A stretch of DNA of 64,000 nucleotides from Watersipora subatra. Lineage: Eukaryota > Bryozoa > Gymnolaemata > Cheilostomatida > Watersiporidae. The position numbers and the translations under genes are program-made. Below the pieces are notes generated by a model, which was not told the DNA's origin, did no database searches, and worked only from the letters and a program-made list of their open reading frames with translations. The stretch lies in NCBI RefSeq assembly GCF_963576615.1, contig NC_088711.1, positions 23,158,182 to 23,222,181 of the forward strand, written 5' to 3'. Positions 35,501-46,800 of this stretch are shown here, piece after piece; position 1 is the first letter of the stretch, and each line of letters starts with the position of its first letter.

Positions 35501-38287
35501 TGTTTCGACTATTGAAGCCTCATCAGTGCCGCTCAAGGCAGGCAAAGGACACAAATCCCATTACCAATGAAATTTGACTTCCTGCCATGAAACAACTAAG
35601 TTGCCTCGCAGACTTTAAGAAAGTCAATGTGCTGACACCCGAGTGCTCAAATCACAAAATTGATGAGCTATAGAGATATATATATATTGGTATGTGTATA
35701 TATGTATGCATACATATGTATACATGTATATATATTTAATTAAACATATATATTCATTTCAAGCATTTCTGTTTGAAATGAAAATATTGCCAATAATGCA
35801 ATATATGTATATATAATCTATATATATATGTGATATACATATTACATTATTGGCAATAATTTGATTTTAAACAGCGATGTTTTCCAAATTAGGCCGTGCA
35901 AGACATAAAACAAAAAACCAACGGTGAGTCAATGAAATCAAATAAAACGGTTTGACATAGATATATACGAGTGTTTGAAATACATTTCACTAAGCAAATG
36001 GGTGCTAGGCAGAAGGTTGTTAAAGCAGCTAACGATGACATTTTCAAAATAATTGTTATATGTATGCATTTGTTCCTAATAACCTATAAACCTATTGTTC
36101 CCAAACCTATAATTGACGTGAGATAAACATTTAGCTTATGCAAAGTAAGAAGATGCAGTGGTATAACAGAAGTTTAATAGTGGTATTTATCAAGGACTTG
36201 TCTGGTCATCTTCTTAAATGTCTGTTCTGGCTGTTGGCTACTCGAGGAATATTGCTGGCAGTGAGTTTATGTTAGTAATTGAATTACCACTTTTACGGCT
36301 GCCTCTGTCTTTAACTTGTTGCCCTTCTAGTGTCACAAATATACAAAACTATTTTTTAAAAAAACCGTTATGGTGTTCCAGCTTTTAAATTTCAGGCTGT
36401 TTCACTGAATTATTTATAATGGATTTGTATTGTTTCTGCCGTCTTTCTTCAATTTTGATTGGCTATTGCCTTTTGATATTTTGAAGAAGCATCGTGACAC
36501 GATGTCAAATCTTTTATCACTGGCTTTGATTTTAATGCTGCTGGTGCATCCAATAATAGTTTTTTTATTCTATATTTTTGCCCAAAATGACTTCATACAT
36601 GGAAATCGTGCAGTGGAAATATTGCCACAATTATGTCAGCCGATGAACTTAAAAAGATGTCACTCAAATAATATTGGCAGCTGTGCACCTCATTGTCATT
36701 TCATTCATGGTTTAGTGTCTCTACCTTTTATGAAAAATTCATATTATCACATGATATGAGGCTGGTTCAATTCACGAAAACGGTTGCCTATTTTACTGAG
36801 ACAATCTTATCTGCCCTTCGGGTCTTGGATATCAGCTGTGTTATCATGTGTTGATGGTAAAGTTTTCTAGTAGGCTCGTGTCACTGTCCCATTGCACATG
36901 GCAACTGCTGGGAGTCCTGTCTGGCACTTTTACAAAGTCTAGCAACAAAACACATCTTGTAAGATTGTCTGTGCATTTCTGATGGTAGATTTTAAAAAGG
37001 AATTCTACAAAATACTTAATAGTTTATTTTTGTGTTTTGTAGATTATTTAAGGAAGTGGCCAGATTACGAGAAGAAGATGAAGACACTGACTCTGATGCT
37101 GACAGTTTGATGCTTGATAGCGAGCTCAGTCATGCTATAACACCATCAGCACATATGGGCCAGTCGGCATCTACAGTTCCATCAGCACCTGTACACCCGT
37201 CTACGGTTCCATTTACACCCACGATTCCATCAGCATCTGTGGACCTGTCAGAACGCGTGAATCTACCATCACCAAATGTGCCGCCAGTTCCTTTGGAGCC
37301 ATTAGCTCCCATACCTCCTTATATGCCACCTCGTGCTTCTAGGGCTTCAGCTCAGCCCGCAGGCCAAATAGGATTAACGCTTGATGCATTCACAGGAGCT
37401 GTCTCTCAATTTGCTGCAGGTCTGGCTATTAACGTTATAACTTTTTTCCATGCAATTAACTGGTCCATTATTATCATCCTCACCTGCTGGATCATGAGGG
37501 TTTCGCTATACCAGTTGCTCATACCTAAAACTCAATCTATTGAGACAAGAGTCACAAATATATTCTGTTGTCTGACTACAACTTTGTCATGTTGTACCGT
37601 ATGTTCTGGTTGGGTCACAGTCGCTCACTAGCAGCATCTTACCAAGTATTGATGTCATAGCAATCTCATTGACAATAATCCTTGCATTTTACACTCTCTA
37701 ATAGGTTGAATAGGCTTGCTGTGACATGCTATTGTTCGTCGTTGTTTAGAAACACAGTATGTTCAAGGGTTCTGGCTCATCAATTGATTTCGAGTGTTCA
37801 CCTCCTCACAGACTAGCAACCGTGTATTTAGATATTTTTCATGTGTACCAAGTTGTGTTTCATAATATAAATAGTTCTATTATCTGCCAAACTTAATTAA
37901 TGTCCCTAAACTTTTTTTTAATGAGATGTGTATTTTATAATATAGCTCATCTTCTGTGATTGAGTTGGAGCTTCGAACCTTTATTGTTGTGTTTAAAAAA
38001 AATAATCAAATTAGTAGCATTGTCTAAAGTGAACTTTGTCTTCTCCATTTTTGGTTCTATATGTAACAATCTTTCTTTGAGGTTCGCTTTAGATAGTAAC
38101 TAAGATGGCTTCTCCGTTTAATACTGCAGGAATGTTCAGTTCTATGCAAGCCGATCATGAGCTAAAGCAGGACCCGCCGGACAGGATTGCTGATGCCTCA
38201 ATCGACGATGATTTGGAGGGTTCACTCGCTTTCCAGGACAGTGATGAGTTTGACTATGAGATCATATCTCGAGATGAGCTCCGATAA
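24989..38287 (+). CDS. RETREG: Reticulophagy regulator (FAM134/RETREG family), complete
   Basis: RETREG proteins bend ER membrane and recruit ATG8/LC3 to drive ER-phagy. Exons: 24989-25203, 26278-26406, 26511-26637, 33830-33914, 34162-34311, 34629-34718, 34898-35117, 37043-37419, 38130-38287. Phases agree throughout, giving 516 codons, in the family size range. The reticulon-homology region has two hydrophobic hairpins: residues about 58-100 (FLATALVVIVLGALCSTH ... FFLLTIFWIDLWW) and about 158-195 (SACLLVIGHYFSGRVLAFIS, then VVVPAAVYHN). The C-terminal half is acidic, then Pro/Ser-rich. A LIR-type motif, FDYEIISRDEL, sits next to the C-terminus, matching DDFELL of the family. The exon 5 acceptor was chosen by phase and makes the second hairpin about three residues short. 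It is a co-orthologue of RETREG1/2/3; which one cannot be told. Confidence 0.9.
25771..25935. repeat. 83-bp tandem duplication in RETREG intron 1
   Basis: 25771-25853 and 25854-25935 are nearly identical, differing at about one or two bases. Each contains the inverted motif AGCGC-GAA-GCGCT. High identity suggests a recent duplication. Confidence 0.9.
26729..27180 (+). mobile_element. Composite retroposon with internal tRNA-like promoter
   Basis: It begins ACTAGCTGAACCACTCGGCA, continues TTGATTTGTATTTAACATAT, then GCGTGACGTTATGC blocks. A tRNA-like segment follows at about 27015-27075 (TAGTCTAGTCGGCAAGG as box A, GGTCCGAGACCGAATCC as box B), then AGATCTATAGCC and GACTATGAGAAATATATATA. AT microsatellite flanks both ends. 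Confidence 0.65.
27334..28296. mobile_element. TTAA family 2 element (963 bp)
   Basis: It begins AGCACATAAATTATATAATT and ends with the inverse ATGTAATTTATGTGCT, with TTAA on each side (27330-27333, 28297-28300). About 75 bp at each end, including CAGAGTCTTGGCTTTC, are inverted copies. A second copy is at 42938-45099. The segment at 27776-27832 has a short triple repeat (GTGGCCTATATGTCAATC). Non-coding. Confidence 0.85.
28500..29387. mobile_element. TTAA family 1 element, copy c (888 bp)
   Basis: AGGTTGACTTGC / GCAAGTCAACCT ends, TTAA on both sides (28496-28499, 29388-29391). The flanking host (GAATAAACTTAA ... AAGTAAAATC) matches the uninterrupted sequence at about 20995-21015, so the empty site is known. 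Confidence 0.9.
29763..30260 (+). mobile_element. Composite retroposon, longest copy
   Basis: It begins ACTAGCTGCGCTACCCGG, then TTAAAATCAGCTTATAAGCA and GTTGCCAATGGATAATTTG. A tRNA-like segment (TGGCTAAATTGGTAAGACAT, then GGTCTGAGATCAAAT) lies near 30110-30165, and the tail is AATAGCTATAGCTGGACAGA then ACTTTGAGAAATATATATAG. The tRNA-like part is internal rather than at the 5' end. Confidence 0.65.
30476..30880 (+). mobile_element. TCGGATAACTCG family, 3'-truncated copy
   Basis: From AGTCAAACTCGGATAACTCG through GGACGTTATCGCTTT-like sequence (GTTATCGCTTTAGAATATCA) to AAATCGGCAAAATTGATCTT. It provides the uninterrupted version of the site where the 27334 element inserted elsewhere. The region 30881-31408 after it shows nothing recognisable. 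Confidence 0.6.
31409..32407 (-). mobile_element. CCCACGACC inverted-end family, copy 2
   Basis: CCCACGACCAAA at the left and TTTGGTCGTGGG at the right. The internal blocks (TGGCACTGCAGTGCCAT and ATTAATCTGTCTATTTATGT) match copies 1 and 3 in reverse. Located in RETREG intron 3. Confidence 0.65.
32905..33185 (-). mobile_element. Retroposon head fragment plus AT microsatellite
   Basis: Minus-strand copy of the ACTAGCTG...CCCGGGTAATAAAA head running through AACATATAACAACATTTGCC, ending at a TA tract (33178-33235). A separate (TA)n tract preceded by ACTTTGGGAAATATATATAT lies at about 32538-32583. Confidence 0.55.
35401..35475. repeat. (TA)n microsatellite next to the hammerhead motif
   Basis: Two TA-rich blocks separated by ACTCTACTGCA/ACTCTAATGCA. 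Reading frames here are artefacts. Confidence 0.9.
35480..35680 (-). mobile_element. Small hammerhead-bearing retroelement
   Basis: The ribozyme is followed (in plus coordinates) by about 140 bp of non-repetitive sequence to GATGAGCTATAGAGATATATA, with TA-rich tracts on both sides. No reverse-transcriptase frame is present, so it is a fragment or non-autonomous unit; exact borders are uncertain. Confidence 0.45.
35482..35538 (-). ncRNA. Hammerhead ribozyme motif, type I, short stem III
   Basis: On the minus strand the conserved core is complete: CTGATGA at 35526-35520, GAAA at 35506-35503 and the cleavage triplet GTC at 35495-35493. Stem II is GGC/GTC with a 7-base loop (35519-35507). Stem III is the two-pair AC/GT form. 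Stem I is GCGGCA with TGTAGC (5 of 6 paired) plus an outer CCTT with AGGG, separated by a small internal loop. This architecture is known from Penelope-like elements and small retrozyme-type repeats in animals. It lies in RETREG intron 7 beside a TA microsatellite, antisense to the gene. Activity is inferred from fold only. Confidence 0.75.
35681..37042. other. Rest of RETREG intron 7
   Basis: Contains an AT-rich inverted pair (ATTGCCAATAATGCAATATA near 35790 and its partner near 35850). A 109-codon open frame at 36430-36759 resembles nothing recognised and has no splice or repeat support. Confidence 0.4.
38246..38287 (+). other. RETREG: LC3-interacting region of RETREG
   Basis: The last 13 codons encode EFDYEIISRDELR. 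An aromatic residue two before a hydrophobic (YEII), preceded by Asp/Glu and followed by acidic residues, fits the W/F/Y-x-x-L/I/V motif. It sits at the very C-terminus rather than 30-50 residues inside, as recalled for vertebrate members. Confidence 0.75.
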
Positions 38288-38600
38288 GAGTTTTAGACTG
38301 CAGATTTGCTTTTTATTTATTACGCTCACACTTCCTTCACAAAACATAGTTAACAACTGATATTCCATTACCAATAGTTGAAATTTGTACCATGAACGAG
38401 TCTTATTGTCTTATCCATCACTTTGTGCATCAGCTAGACCATCTTTAGTAATATTTTGTGCATTCTGAATGTTCCTAAAGCTTGTATATATATATATGTG
38501 TATATATCTTATTTTTCTGTGTTAGTCGTTTTCTTATTGCATTATGGAGCAAATCTGCTGCATATTCATCTGTGATTGGGCGCTTTCAAGTCCTTTGTTA

Positions 38601-38620
38601 CTATGGAATAAAATAAAGTT
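38601..38620 (+). terminator. Candidate polyadenylation signals of RETREG
   Basis: Overlapping AATAAA at 38607-38612 and 38612-38617, about 320 bp after the stop codon, a plausible 3' UTR length. Confidence 0.5.
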
Positions 38621-40803
38621 GCTTGCACCTACTGCTTCCTCATGCAATCGAGCTAGTAGAAGCAATGTTTTTATACCAAACTAGCTGCAATTCTCTTGGT
38701 TGATGTCAGTTGAGCTACCCACCTGCTCAGATAAAACATATCTTTAGCTATAGACCTATGTTTCCAGTCAAACACATGTGTGGCTTATCTAAAAACCAAC
38801 ATAAATTAAGTTGTTTTTTCTCTTGCATTTTTAGAAGTGAAGATTCCCTTTTACTCATTAGTATAACATCTACTGGTTACACTATTGGGTTTCAATAAAC
38901 CATGGTAATCGGATATTGCAAGCCACACTGTTCACGATATATTCTCTAAGTTATTTTCAAAGTATGATGTATGCTTTGATAGATTCATTCATATTGCTAA
39001 GGCCTTGCAGACTCTTGTACCTTAATCAATATTTGCACAAATCATGCATTTCAAGATAAAACATTTTTTCAACTTTCAAGCTCATAAAGATGAAGCATAA
39101 TTGGCGAAAAGCCGTTATAGATGTAGCTCAGTAAGTAGCAGAGTATTTGGTGAACACTTTGGAAAATGCTAATGTAGTTTTTTAGATGTTGGAAAAAAAA
39201 TACATGTAGCTACAGCGCACAAGTACGCATTGTTTTCGTTATGTTATGTTTGAACACGTTTCAAGTGTTTTTACGCAAATCTTGTGATCCATTTTTAGCC
39301 ATAAAATGGCATAAACAAGCAAATATTACTATTCTGTTACTTATTTCATTGTTGTTTACCAATCATAATTACTCTGCAATGATTAGAAAAGTGGAAATAC
39401 TTTGTCCAAAATAGTAATCCCTCTTTTACATATTATGAGCAATTCTTACTGTTGTATATGTGTTGGATGAGATTTGGAGTTTGCAATTCTTGTGTAGCAT
39501 AGAAAGTGATGTAAAACAGCATATGGTTGTCGTTACCACATCATTTGAACAAAGTTTTTCTTTGACCAAAGCACTAATTCATATTTTTAAAGTAACTTCT
39601 ATGATACCTACAAGACATGTTGAAGGACCTGCGATTGTTGTTTTCACAGATCAACTTCGTTTACCTGTTTCAACAGCTCCATATCTGTTGGGTTATCTAT
39701 TAGTGTAATTCTGTCAGCCTTATGTTTCTGTTATTGTGGAACAATCTGAGTAATCAGTACATAAAATGGTTTGAGTTAGAGTAGAAGTGGTACATGTTAA
39801 TAAAATGTACCACTTTGTACCCTAACTCAAACCATTTCAAAATGATTTTAAACCCAATGCATACATTAGCATAACTGTGTTGAAAGTGCTTTAGCACACA
39901 TACATTATTGCGGCAATGGTTATCTGTTTTCAATGATCAATGCAAGACTCACTATTGCTGAATTTGCTTTTTTGAGGAGTTAACTTCTGTTAGGTCACTG
40001 AATAGATGCAACTGAATACTCACCAATGAACATGCCTATTAATAAGCTTAATCTCACATCTACCTCAAAGCCCTGAAGCTATTGCAAAACTCTAAAGCTA
40101 CCTCAACCTACCTCCAAGCTCGACTATATAATATGTGAGCTACAGACACCTACCAAACAATCGCTAAGCCGAACCACATAGAGAGCACAACTCCAGCACT
40201 CTTGACAGCTGACTGATTCTCTGTAGGAAAATTGACAACACGCACTATTATAGCATAAGACAACTAAACATGTGAACCTAGTGCGGTCATTAGTCTGTTA
40301 GCTATTGGTGTGGAACGCAACTGGCGACAAGGTTGCTAATGTCTGCCTCTCCAACAGCTGATAGGTTTATAAATCAAGCTGTTGAAGTGAGATATATGCG
40401 AGGCAACTTATGTCAACAAGCTTCAAACTGAGCTATGCTAATTAATACACTGATGGTTTAACAAAATCTCACCTAAAATACTTGTCTAATTTAGTAATTG
40501 GAAACTTCACACGTTCAACACTACATGCTTTTGTTACTTGAAATTTTGTGCTCAACTCTATATGTATTATTAATATGGATACCTTGGCGCAACAATAAAT
40601 TGAAGATTAATTGAGCAGCTAGTGCGGTTTTTCATATAGACACTACCACAAATATCAAAGGCAATACATGTCTATTCAAAAAGGCTTACTCCAGCTTTAA
40701 AGAAAGGAACAAGCTGCTGATCAACAACAAATCTGAGATGTTTCATATAGTTGTATTTAGCTGTTTAAAGTGAAAATGGAGAAAAATCAAAGGAAAATTC
40801 AGT
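38621..40803. other. Intergenic between convergent RETREG and RPL37A
   Basis: No gene recognised. A small palindromic element sits at 39764-39837. No clear AATAAA for RPL37A was found on the minus strand just below 40804. Confidence 0.4.
39764..39837. repeat. Small palindrome / hairpin MITE
   Basis: AAATGGTTTGAGTTAG pairs with CTAACTCAAACCATTT and GTGGTACAT with ATGTACCAC around a 9-base loop, with a short unpaired bulge between. Confidence 0.8.
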
Positions 40804-43800
40804 TTAGTTCTCCTGCATTTCTCTCAGTCTTCTCACAGCAGATCGTACAGTAGCAGCAGCGGCAGTGCTACAATCAAACCAATGAAGATATAAATTTGAG
40901 AACTGCTACTGAATAGCACAAATTTGTCACCTCGATGCATCACAACGTAATTATGGAAACTGGCTGTTTGGGGATTACCAAACTCAAAATGACCACATTC
41001 ACAAACATAATCACCAACGATAAAAAGATCACAACCTTACATTGCTGTAATAAGATTTATTCCATCGAATATACTTATAAAGTTATAATCATGTATAAAA
41101 AGGGTGGTATCCAAGCATGTCATTGGCAATTTTTTGGATAATAATTTTGAATTTACACTAGATGAAAATGTGTTTACTAATATTCGATGGGCAAGTTTTG
41201 GATATAAAAACAAGTAGACGAATTACATGACACATAATAAAACTAAAGAAATAATGTAGCAAAACGAGACTGTCAAAGAAAAGTGCACACAAGAACAGCT
41301 GATGATATAAGTACTGCATAATACAATATATAATGGTTTAAAAAGCCAAGGTCGTCTTGACTTGCAACTAAATTCACATTACAGCTAGTTGGTATCCAAA
41401 GGTTCACCATGTCTTACTCTGCTGTGTTGTAGGGACAAAATATGTTGAAATGTGATTACAAGCTCCTAAAAGCTCAAAAACGATCAGTTAATCGCAGCCA
41501 TCACGAAAACGCCGTAGGTTGGAACTCCTTGCCAAAACGACTCAAATGGGACGTAGTTGAACACGATGGCTTTTGTTTACACTTTCATGCAACCTTATTC
41601 GTCGAAACATATTCATAAATATACTTCACGCATTCAATAAAACCATGTCTATTGTTCTTACGGGTCTATTTCGTCATCATGGTAATGCTGTAACTTTCAG
41701 CACTGATATCTCAAAACCGACCGTAAAAATTCTTTTACTTTTGTAACATTGCCTTGAAGCAAGCATGTATTCCCTGGTTGCAAGTTGGGCTGGCTAAGCA
41801 AGTTGGGGCGGCTAATGTTAGGCGGCTAGTTATGAGCATCTGGGGGTTTGGAGGGGCGCTGGTCAGCCCTCCTCAACAGTTTCTTTTCTGTAGGGCCTCA
41901 ACCGGGCATCTCATGTAAAGTTTTAAAAATTTTTATTGGAAAGTATAACATTTTTTCTATTATTTGAGATTTGCCTGTTTTAGGTGAAGTGACTGCCAAG
42001 ACATTTTCAGATTAAAATAGGCTAAACTTGACCGCAGTTGAAACGCTATGAAAAAATACATATTTTTCTTTTGAGCGTTTCAACAAAGATCAATTTTGCC
42101 GATTTTATTTCAAGTTCATACTAAGGTTTCTACGCTTTCGTGGGACTATTGCCAAGCGGATGTTTGTTAAAACTTGACCTTTTGCAAACCTTTATAAAAG
42201 TTGTTAACAAGAATATTTTGCCGATGATGATAATAATGACGCCCAAGAACTATTAAAAGTTGACGTTTATCTATATGGCTTGGAATAAAGTGATACTCTA
42301 CAGCGATAAAAACGGTTCCCATAGCCGTTGGGCAAATAACTGTTCGAGTTAATGCTGTTGAGGTCGAGTTATCTAAAGCAATTTATCATTGCGTGGGAAC
42401 GGACCAAACAAATCCGTGCGAGTTAACCAAGTGTTCGTGATAAAATTTTACATTTTATTCGAGGGCGAGTTATCCTAGTTTGACTGTACTTGGCCGCCAA
42501 AAATTCCTAAAAAGATGGGGCGGCTCAGCCGCCCCAGGGAATACGGGCCTGGCTCGAAGGAGTGCATATCATCGTCTGATAAACATGACGAACCTGTTGG
42601 TCACCTGTGATAGTAAAAAAATGCTGCAAAAAATGTTCCCGCAATTTGGCAGAAAGCATGGGTCACATGAACAGATTACGACTAAATGATTACACCAAAC
42701 TGAAGCGAAACTGTAAAGTAGCGAGCATCTATATTTGATAAGGGCTTGCCGGTAAAACCCGAAGTATTTGCTTTAAACTAGTGCTACGAAACGTTTAATA
42801 GCAAACCTTTTATTTCACATGATAACATCATGTGTCAAAACAACCACCATGCATGAGTATGTCAACGAAATAAAGAGATTCCAAAATACGGCGTTTTCGT
42901 GATGGCTGCGAGTAACTATTTGTTTTTGCGCTTTTAAAGCATATCAATTACATAAGTACTGTTTCAGCTTTATCAGGCTCTTCAATATCTTGGCCTTCAA
43001 ATGAGCCATTGCACGACATGGTGAGACAGACATTGTTGGTTGGTGTTTATAGGATTTCCCCAGAGCTCTACCGCAGAAACGCTCAATGGTATAGGCTCGG
43101 AAACTATGACATCACAATTTTCATATTCAGTGTTGAGTGCTCTTACCGCTTATATTTACCAACTATGAAAATGATGCTAGTGGCAGGCAAAGATAGGACA
43201 ACTCCAGAGAACCAATGAAAATTGTTTTATATGATTAACAACTCAAATTCTAAGCACTATACTATATTTTCCCGAATGATATTATGCACTAGCCCTCTCT
43301 TTATATTGTGATGTTGAGGGACACGACTGAGGCGAATTAACTTCAAGCAATGCGTGATCTCGCAAGAGTGCAATTTACATATAGTCCTAGGGCCACACTA
43401 CTGCAGGTCACAATTTAATCGAAGTGATTTCATTACATTTACCACCATGGGTGGTTAAAGGTTGACTTGCAAAAAAATTCACATTACAGCTACTCGATAT
43501 CAAAAGATTCACCATGTCTTACTCTGTTGCGCTGTAGGTGCCAAATATGTGGAAATGTGATTACAAGCTCTTAAAAGCTCCAAAACAAACAGTTAATCGC
43601 AGCCACACGAGACCGCCGTAGTTTGGATTCTTTTTCAAAACGGCTCAAATGTGACGCAGCTGTGGTAGATGGTTTCTGTTTACTTTCATGCAACCTTATT
43701 CGTCAAAATATTTTCACAAATATACTTCACACATTCAATAAAACCATGTCTATTGTTCTTACGCGTCTGTTTTATCGTCATTGTAATGCTGTGACTTTTA

Positions 43801-46800
43801 GCAGTGATATCTTATAACTTAACGTAAAAATTCGTTTACTTTTTTAGACTTAGCTTGAAGGAGTACATATCATTGTCTGATAAACATGACGAGCCTGTTG
43901 GTCACCTGTGATAATCGAAAAGTGCTGCAGAAATTATTTGCGAAGTATTGGGTCACATGATCAGATTACGACTTGCCGATTAGACCAAGCCGAAACAAAA
44001 CTGTAAAGTAACGAACATCTATCTTTGATACGGGGTCTTCGGTAAAACCCGAAGTGTTTGTCATAAACTAGTGCTACGAGAAGTTTTATATTGAGCCTTT
44101 TATTGGCCTTTCAATTCACATGAGAGCATCACGTGTCAAAACCATAACCAAATGTAATGACAACGTCAGAGAAATAAACTGATTCCGATCTACGGCGGTT
44201 TCGTGATAGCTGCGATCAACTGTTCGTTTTTTAGCTTTTGAGAGCTTGTAATCACATTTCCACATATTTTGCACCCACAACACAGCAGAGTAAGACATGG
44301 TGAATCTTTTGATACCAAATAACTGTAATGTGAATTTTGTTGCAAATCAACCTTGAACATCTAGGTTAATAGTTATTTGTTTAATTTTGTTGTAGAAGTC
44401 AATTGAATTAAATCAATAGTTGGGGTTGACTCACTGCACTCGAGGATTGTTCAGAATAGAGAAGCCTACTGTAAATAACTTAATTTGCTTATAAACTAGT
44501 ATCATACACAAAGTTATTAATTTAACTGTCCAATACACCTGTTTTATATTTTCTATATACTGTAATTTATTCGAATATAATATAAATATTATTTTTATAT
44601 TTTTTTTGATATTTAATTACTAATTAGTTATTAATCATTTCTGAATGGGACAAACCCTGCCATCGTATAAAACGATGTGATAATAATTACTATAAATGTT
44701 TAAAATGAACGAATGGATGAAAAAGCAAACTTTAACCAGCACCCGAAATCTATCAACCCAGAACATGTTTGTATTGGTCGGGCGTTAGCGCGATCACCGG
44801 GCATTGATCTAGAATGCTAGTTTATTATTAGCGCTCTCTGGGTTTAAGAGCACCGACTGTGACAGAAAAGCGCAGCATCAATGGCAGCGAAAGGGATCAA
44901 CAACCTAGGGCTAAATGATAATTATGACATCACATTGTGGGAACCACAACCATGTGTTTTTTTTTATTGCAGGACATACTTTTGACACCCTGTTTTTTAT
45001 AGTTCTATTATTCTTTGTGTATTGCATATAGGCTCATTCCGAAAGCCAAGACTGATGTACTGAAATATATGATAAAAGCACTTATGTAATTGATGTGCTT
45101 TAAGAGCTTGTGATCACATTCCCACATATTTTGCGCCTACAACACGGCAGAGTAAGACATAGTGAATCTTTTGATACCACATAACTGTAATGTGAATTTT
45201 GTAGCAAGCCAACCTTTAACAATTGGTCGCGAACAAAGAAAAATACATTTTCAGATGAAAAATTTTCATGTTTGCTCGAAATTACCTAGATTATTTTGAA
45301 TTGAAGTAATGATGGAGTAAGAGCCGTTTAGTTTGACAGAGTCCCGCATCAAAAACGCTTGCTTTTAACCTGGCTCTTAAAATCTGAATTTTTTGCATTT
45401 ACTTTTTTACAAAAAAATGATTTGTAGTTTTTTGTAAGGAATTTTGTTCCCTTTCAAATGGTGTATGATAAAACAATAAATTTCAGAGTGACTGCCAATG
45501 GGAGTAATTTTCATTGGTTAGTGTTGCAGCCTCTCAATATAACTTATTAGTTATATTATTATTATACTTATGATTAACTTATTAAAATTAGTTTACCTGT
45601 ATTCATAAGCTCCACCAGCAACAGCCTTTTTACAAGCTCGGCACTGCCAAATACCAACACAAGTCCTTTTCATGGCTTCCTGCAATACATCAAACAAGAG
45701 TAAAACCTGTAGAGGATATCGAATGAAACAGACATGGCGAATAGGATGTAAGAGAAGACTTTAGCTGGCTTAACGCTCAAATTTTTCAAACAAATGTGCA
45801 GTGTTACATTTTTTTTTGAAATTAAGGATTATTCCCTTCTTACATCGATGGCAGCATTACCTCAAACACTGTATGCAAATATCACAATGTATATGAGCAT
45901 GAAATCATGAGTGATTTGGCCAAACGGTTTTGTAGTAAACCAGGCAAGTTTGACATTTTGGAAATTCCATAAATTTTATTCACTGTCCATGGGCTGCCAT
46001 GAACAGAAATACCATTGCACTTCAGTTTTACTAATCAAACCCTTCAAACTGAAAGCTCTGTAAAGAATATTTCGTATGATAAACCAAATACATTAAACAA
46101 TACTTATGCACCGATTGGCTATCTAGAGCGACGGGGTTACCTCGACCAGTAGAGTATTAATAAAAGATATTAACGTGTTTCAATTTATACTAGATAATAT
46201 ATCCTATTCTTAGAAAACAATTCAACGAGCCTGGAAACAAGATTAAAAACTATTGGAAGTCGACAAAAATCAATGTCATGATGCTATATAAAACTACTGC
46301 GGAGTAAAATTGAGACAAATTCATAATAAGTCGCCCTTGACAGTGGTAGTAGTTGGCTGCGTCATAATATTATATGAACCAATCATAATAGATGTTATAA
46401 TATCACACACACTAATTCCACAGACAATTAAACCTAAAACAAATACGAATCTAGTGATACCAGCTTTTACCTTCAACCTCCATACCTGAGGAAATTACCT
46501 ACTTGACACTAGAATGAAAGTTAATCCAGCCAGCAGAAACAAATAATACTTAATAAATAATAGTATCAAATACAATAAAGTCTAGGATAAAAGTCAGCAT
46601 AAATAGTATCAAATATATTTTTTTATACAATAGATGCTCCTATAACGTTAATAATCCGTTCCAAGAACGTTCAAGGTATCGGAAATTTGCGTTATAAGAA
46701 ACTTACCATTACAACTAATATCTAATAAACATAAAAAAATGATTTTGCAACTGCAACAATATCAAACAGCCACACCATGTCTTCAAATTACCACGACAGG

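Larger units (their letters stand above)
41349..45215. mobile_element. TTAA family 1 element, copy d, carrying three further insertions
   Basis: The left end is a disturbed AGGTCGTCTTGACTTGC; the right end is GCAAGCCAACCT followed by TTAA (45216-45219). The host pieces 41349-41766, about 42545-42937 and 45104-45215 join into a normal family 1 copy. The insertions are 41767-42544 and 42938-45099, the latter itself carrying 43459-44353. All lie within the last RPL37A intron. Confidence 0.8.

Noticed and set aside
36430-36759. 109-codon hydrophobic open frame
   Set aside because: Located inside a RETREG intron, no recognisable family, no splice phase fit with neighbouring exons.
37130-37312. 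Minus-strand Gly/Thr/Asp-rich frame
   Set aside because: It is the antisense shadow of the Pro/Ser-rich RETREG exon 37043-37419.
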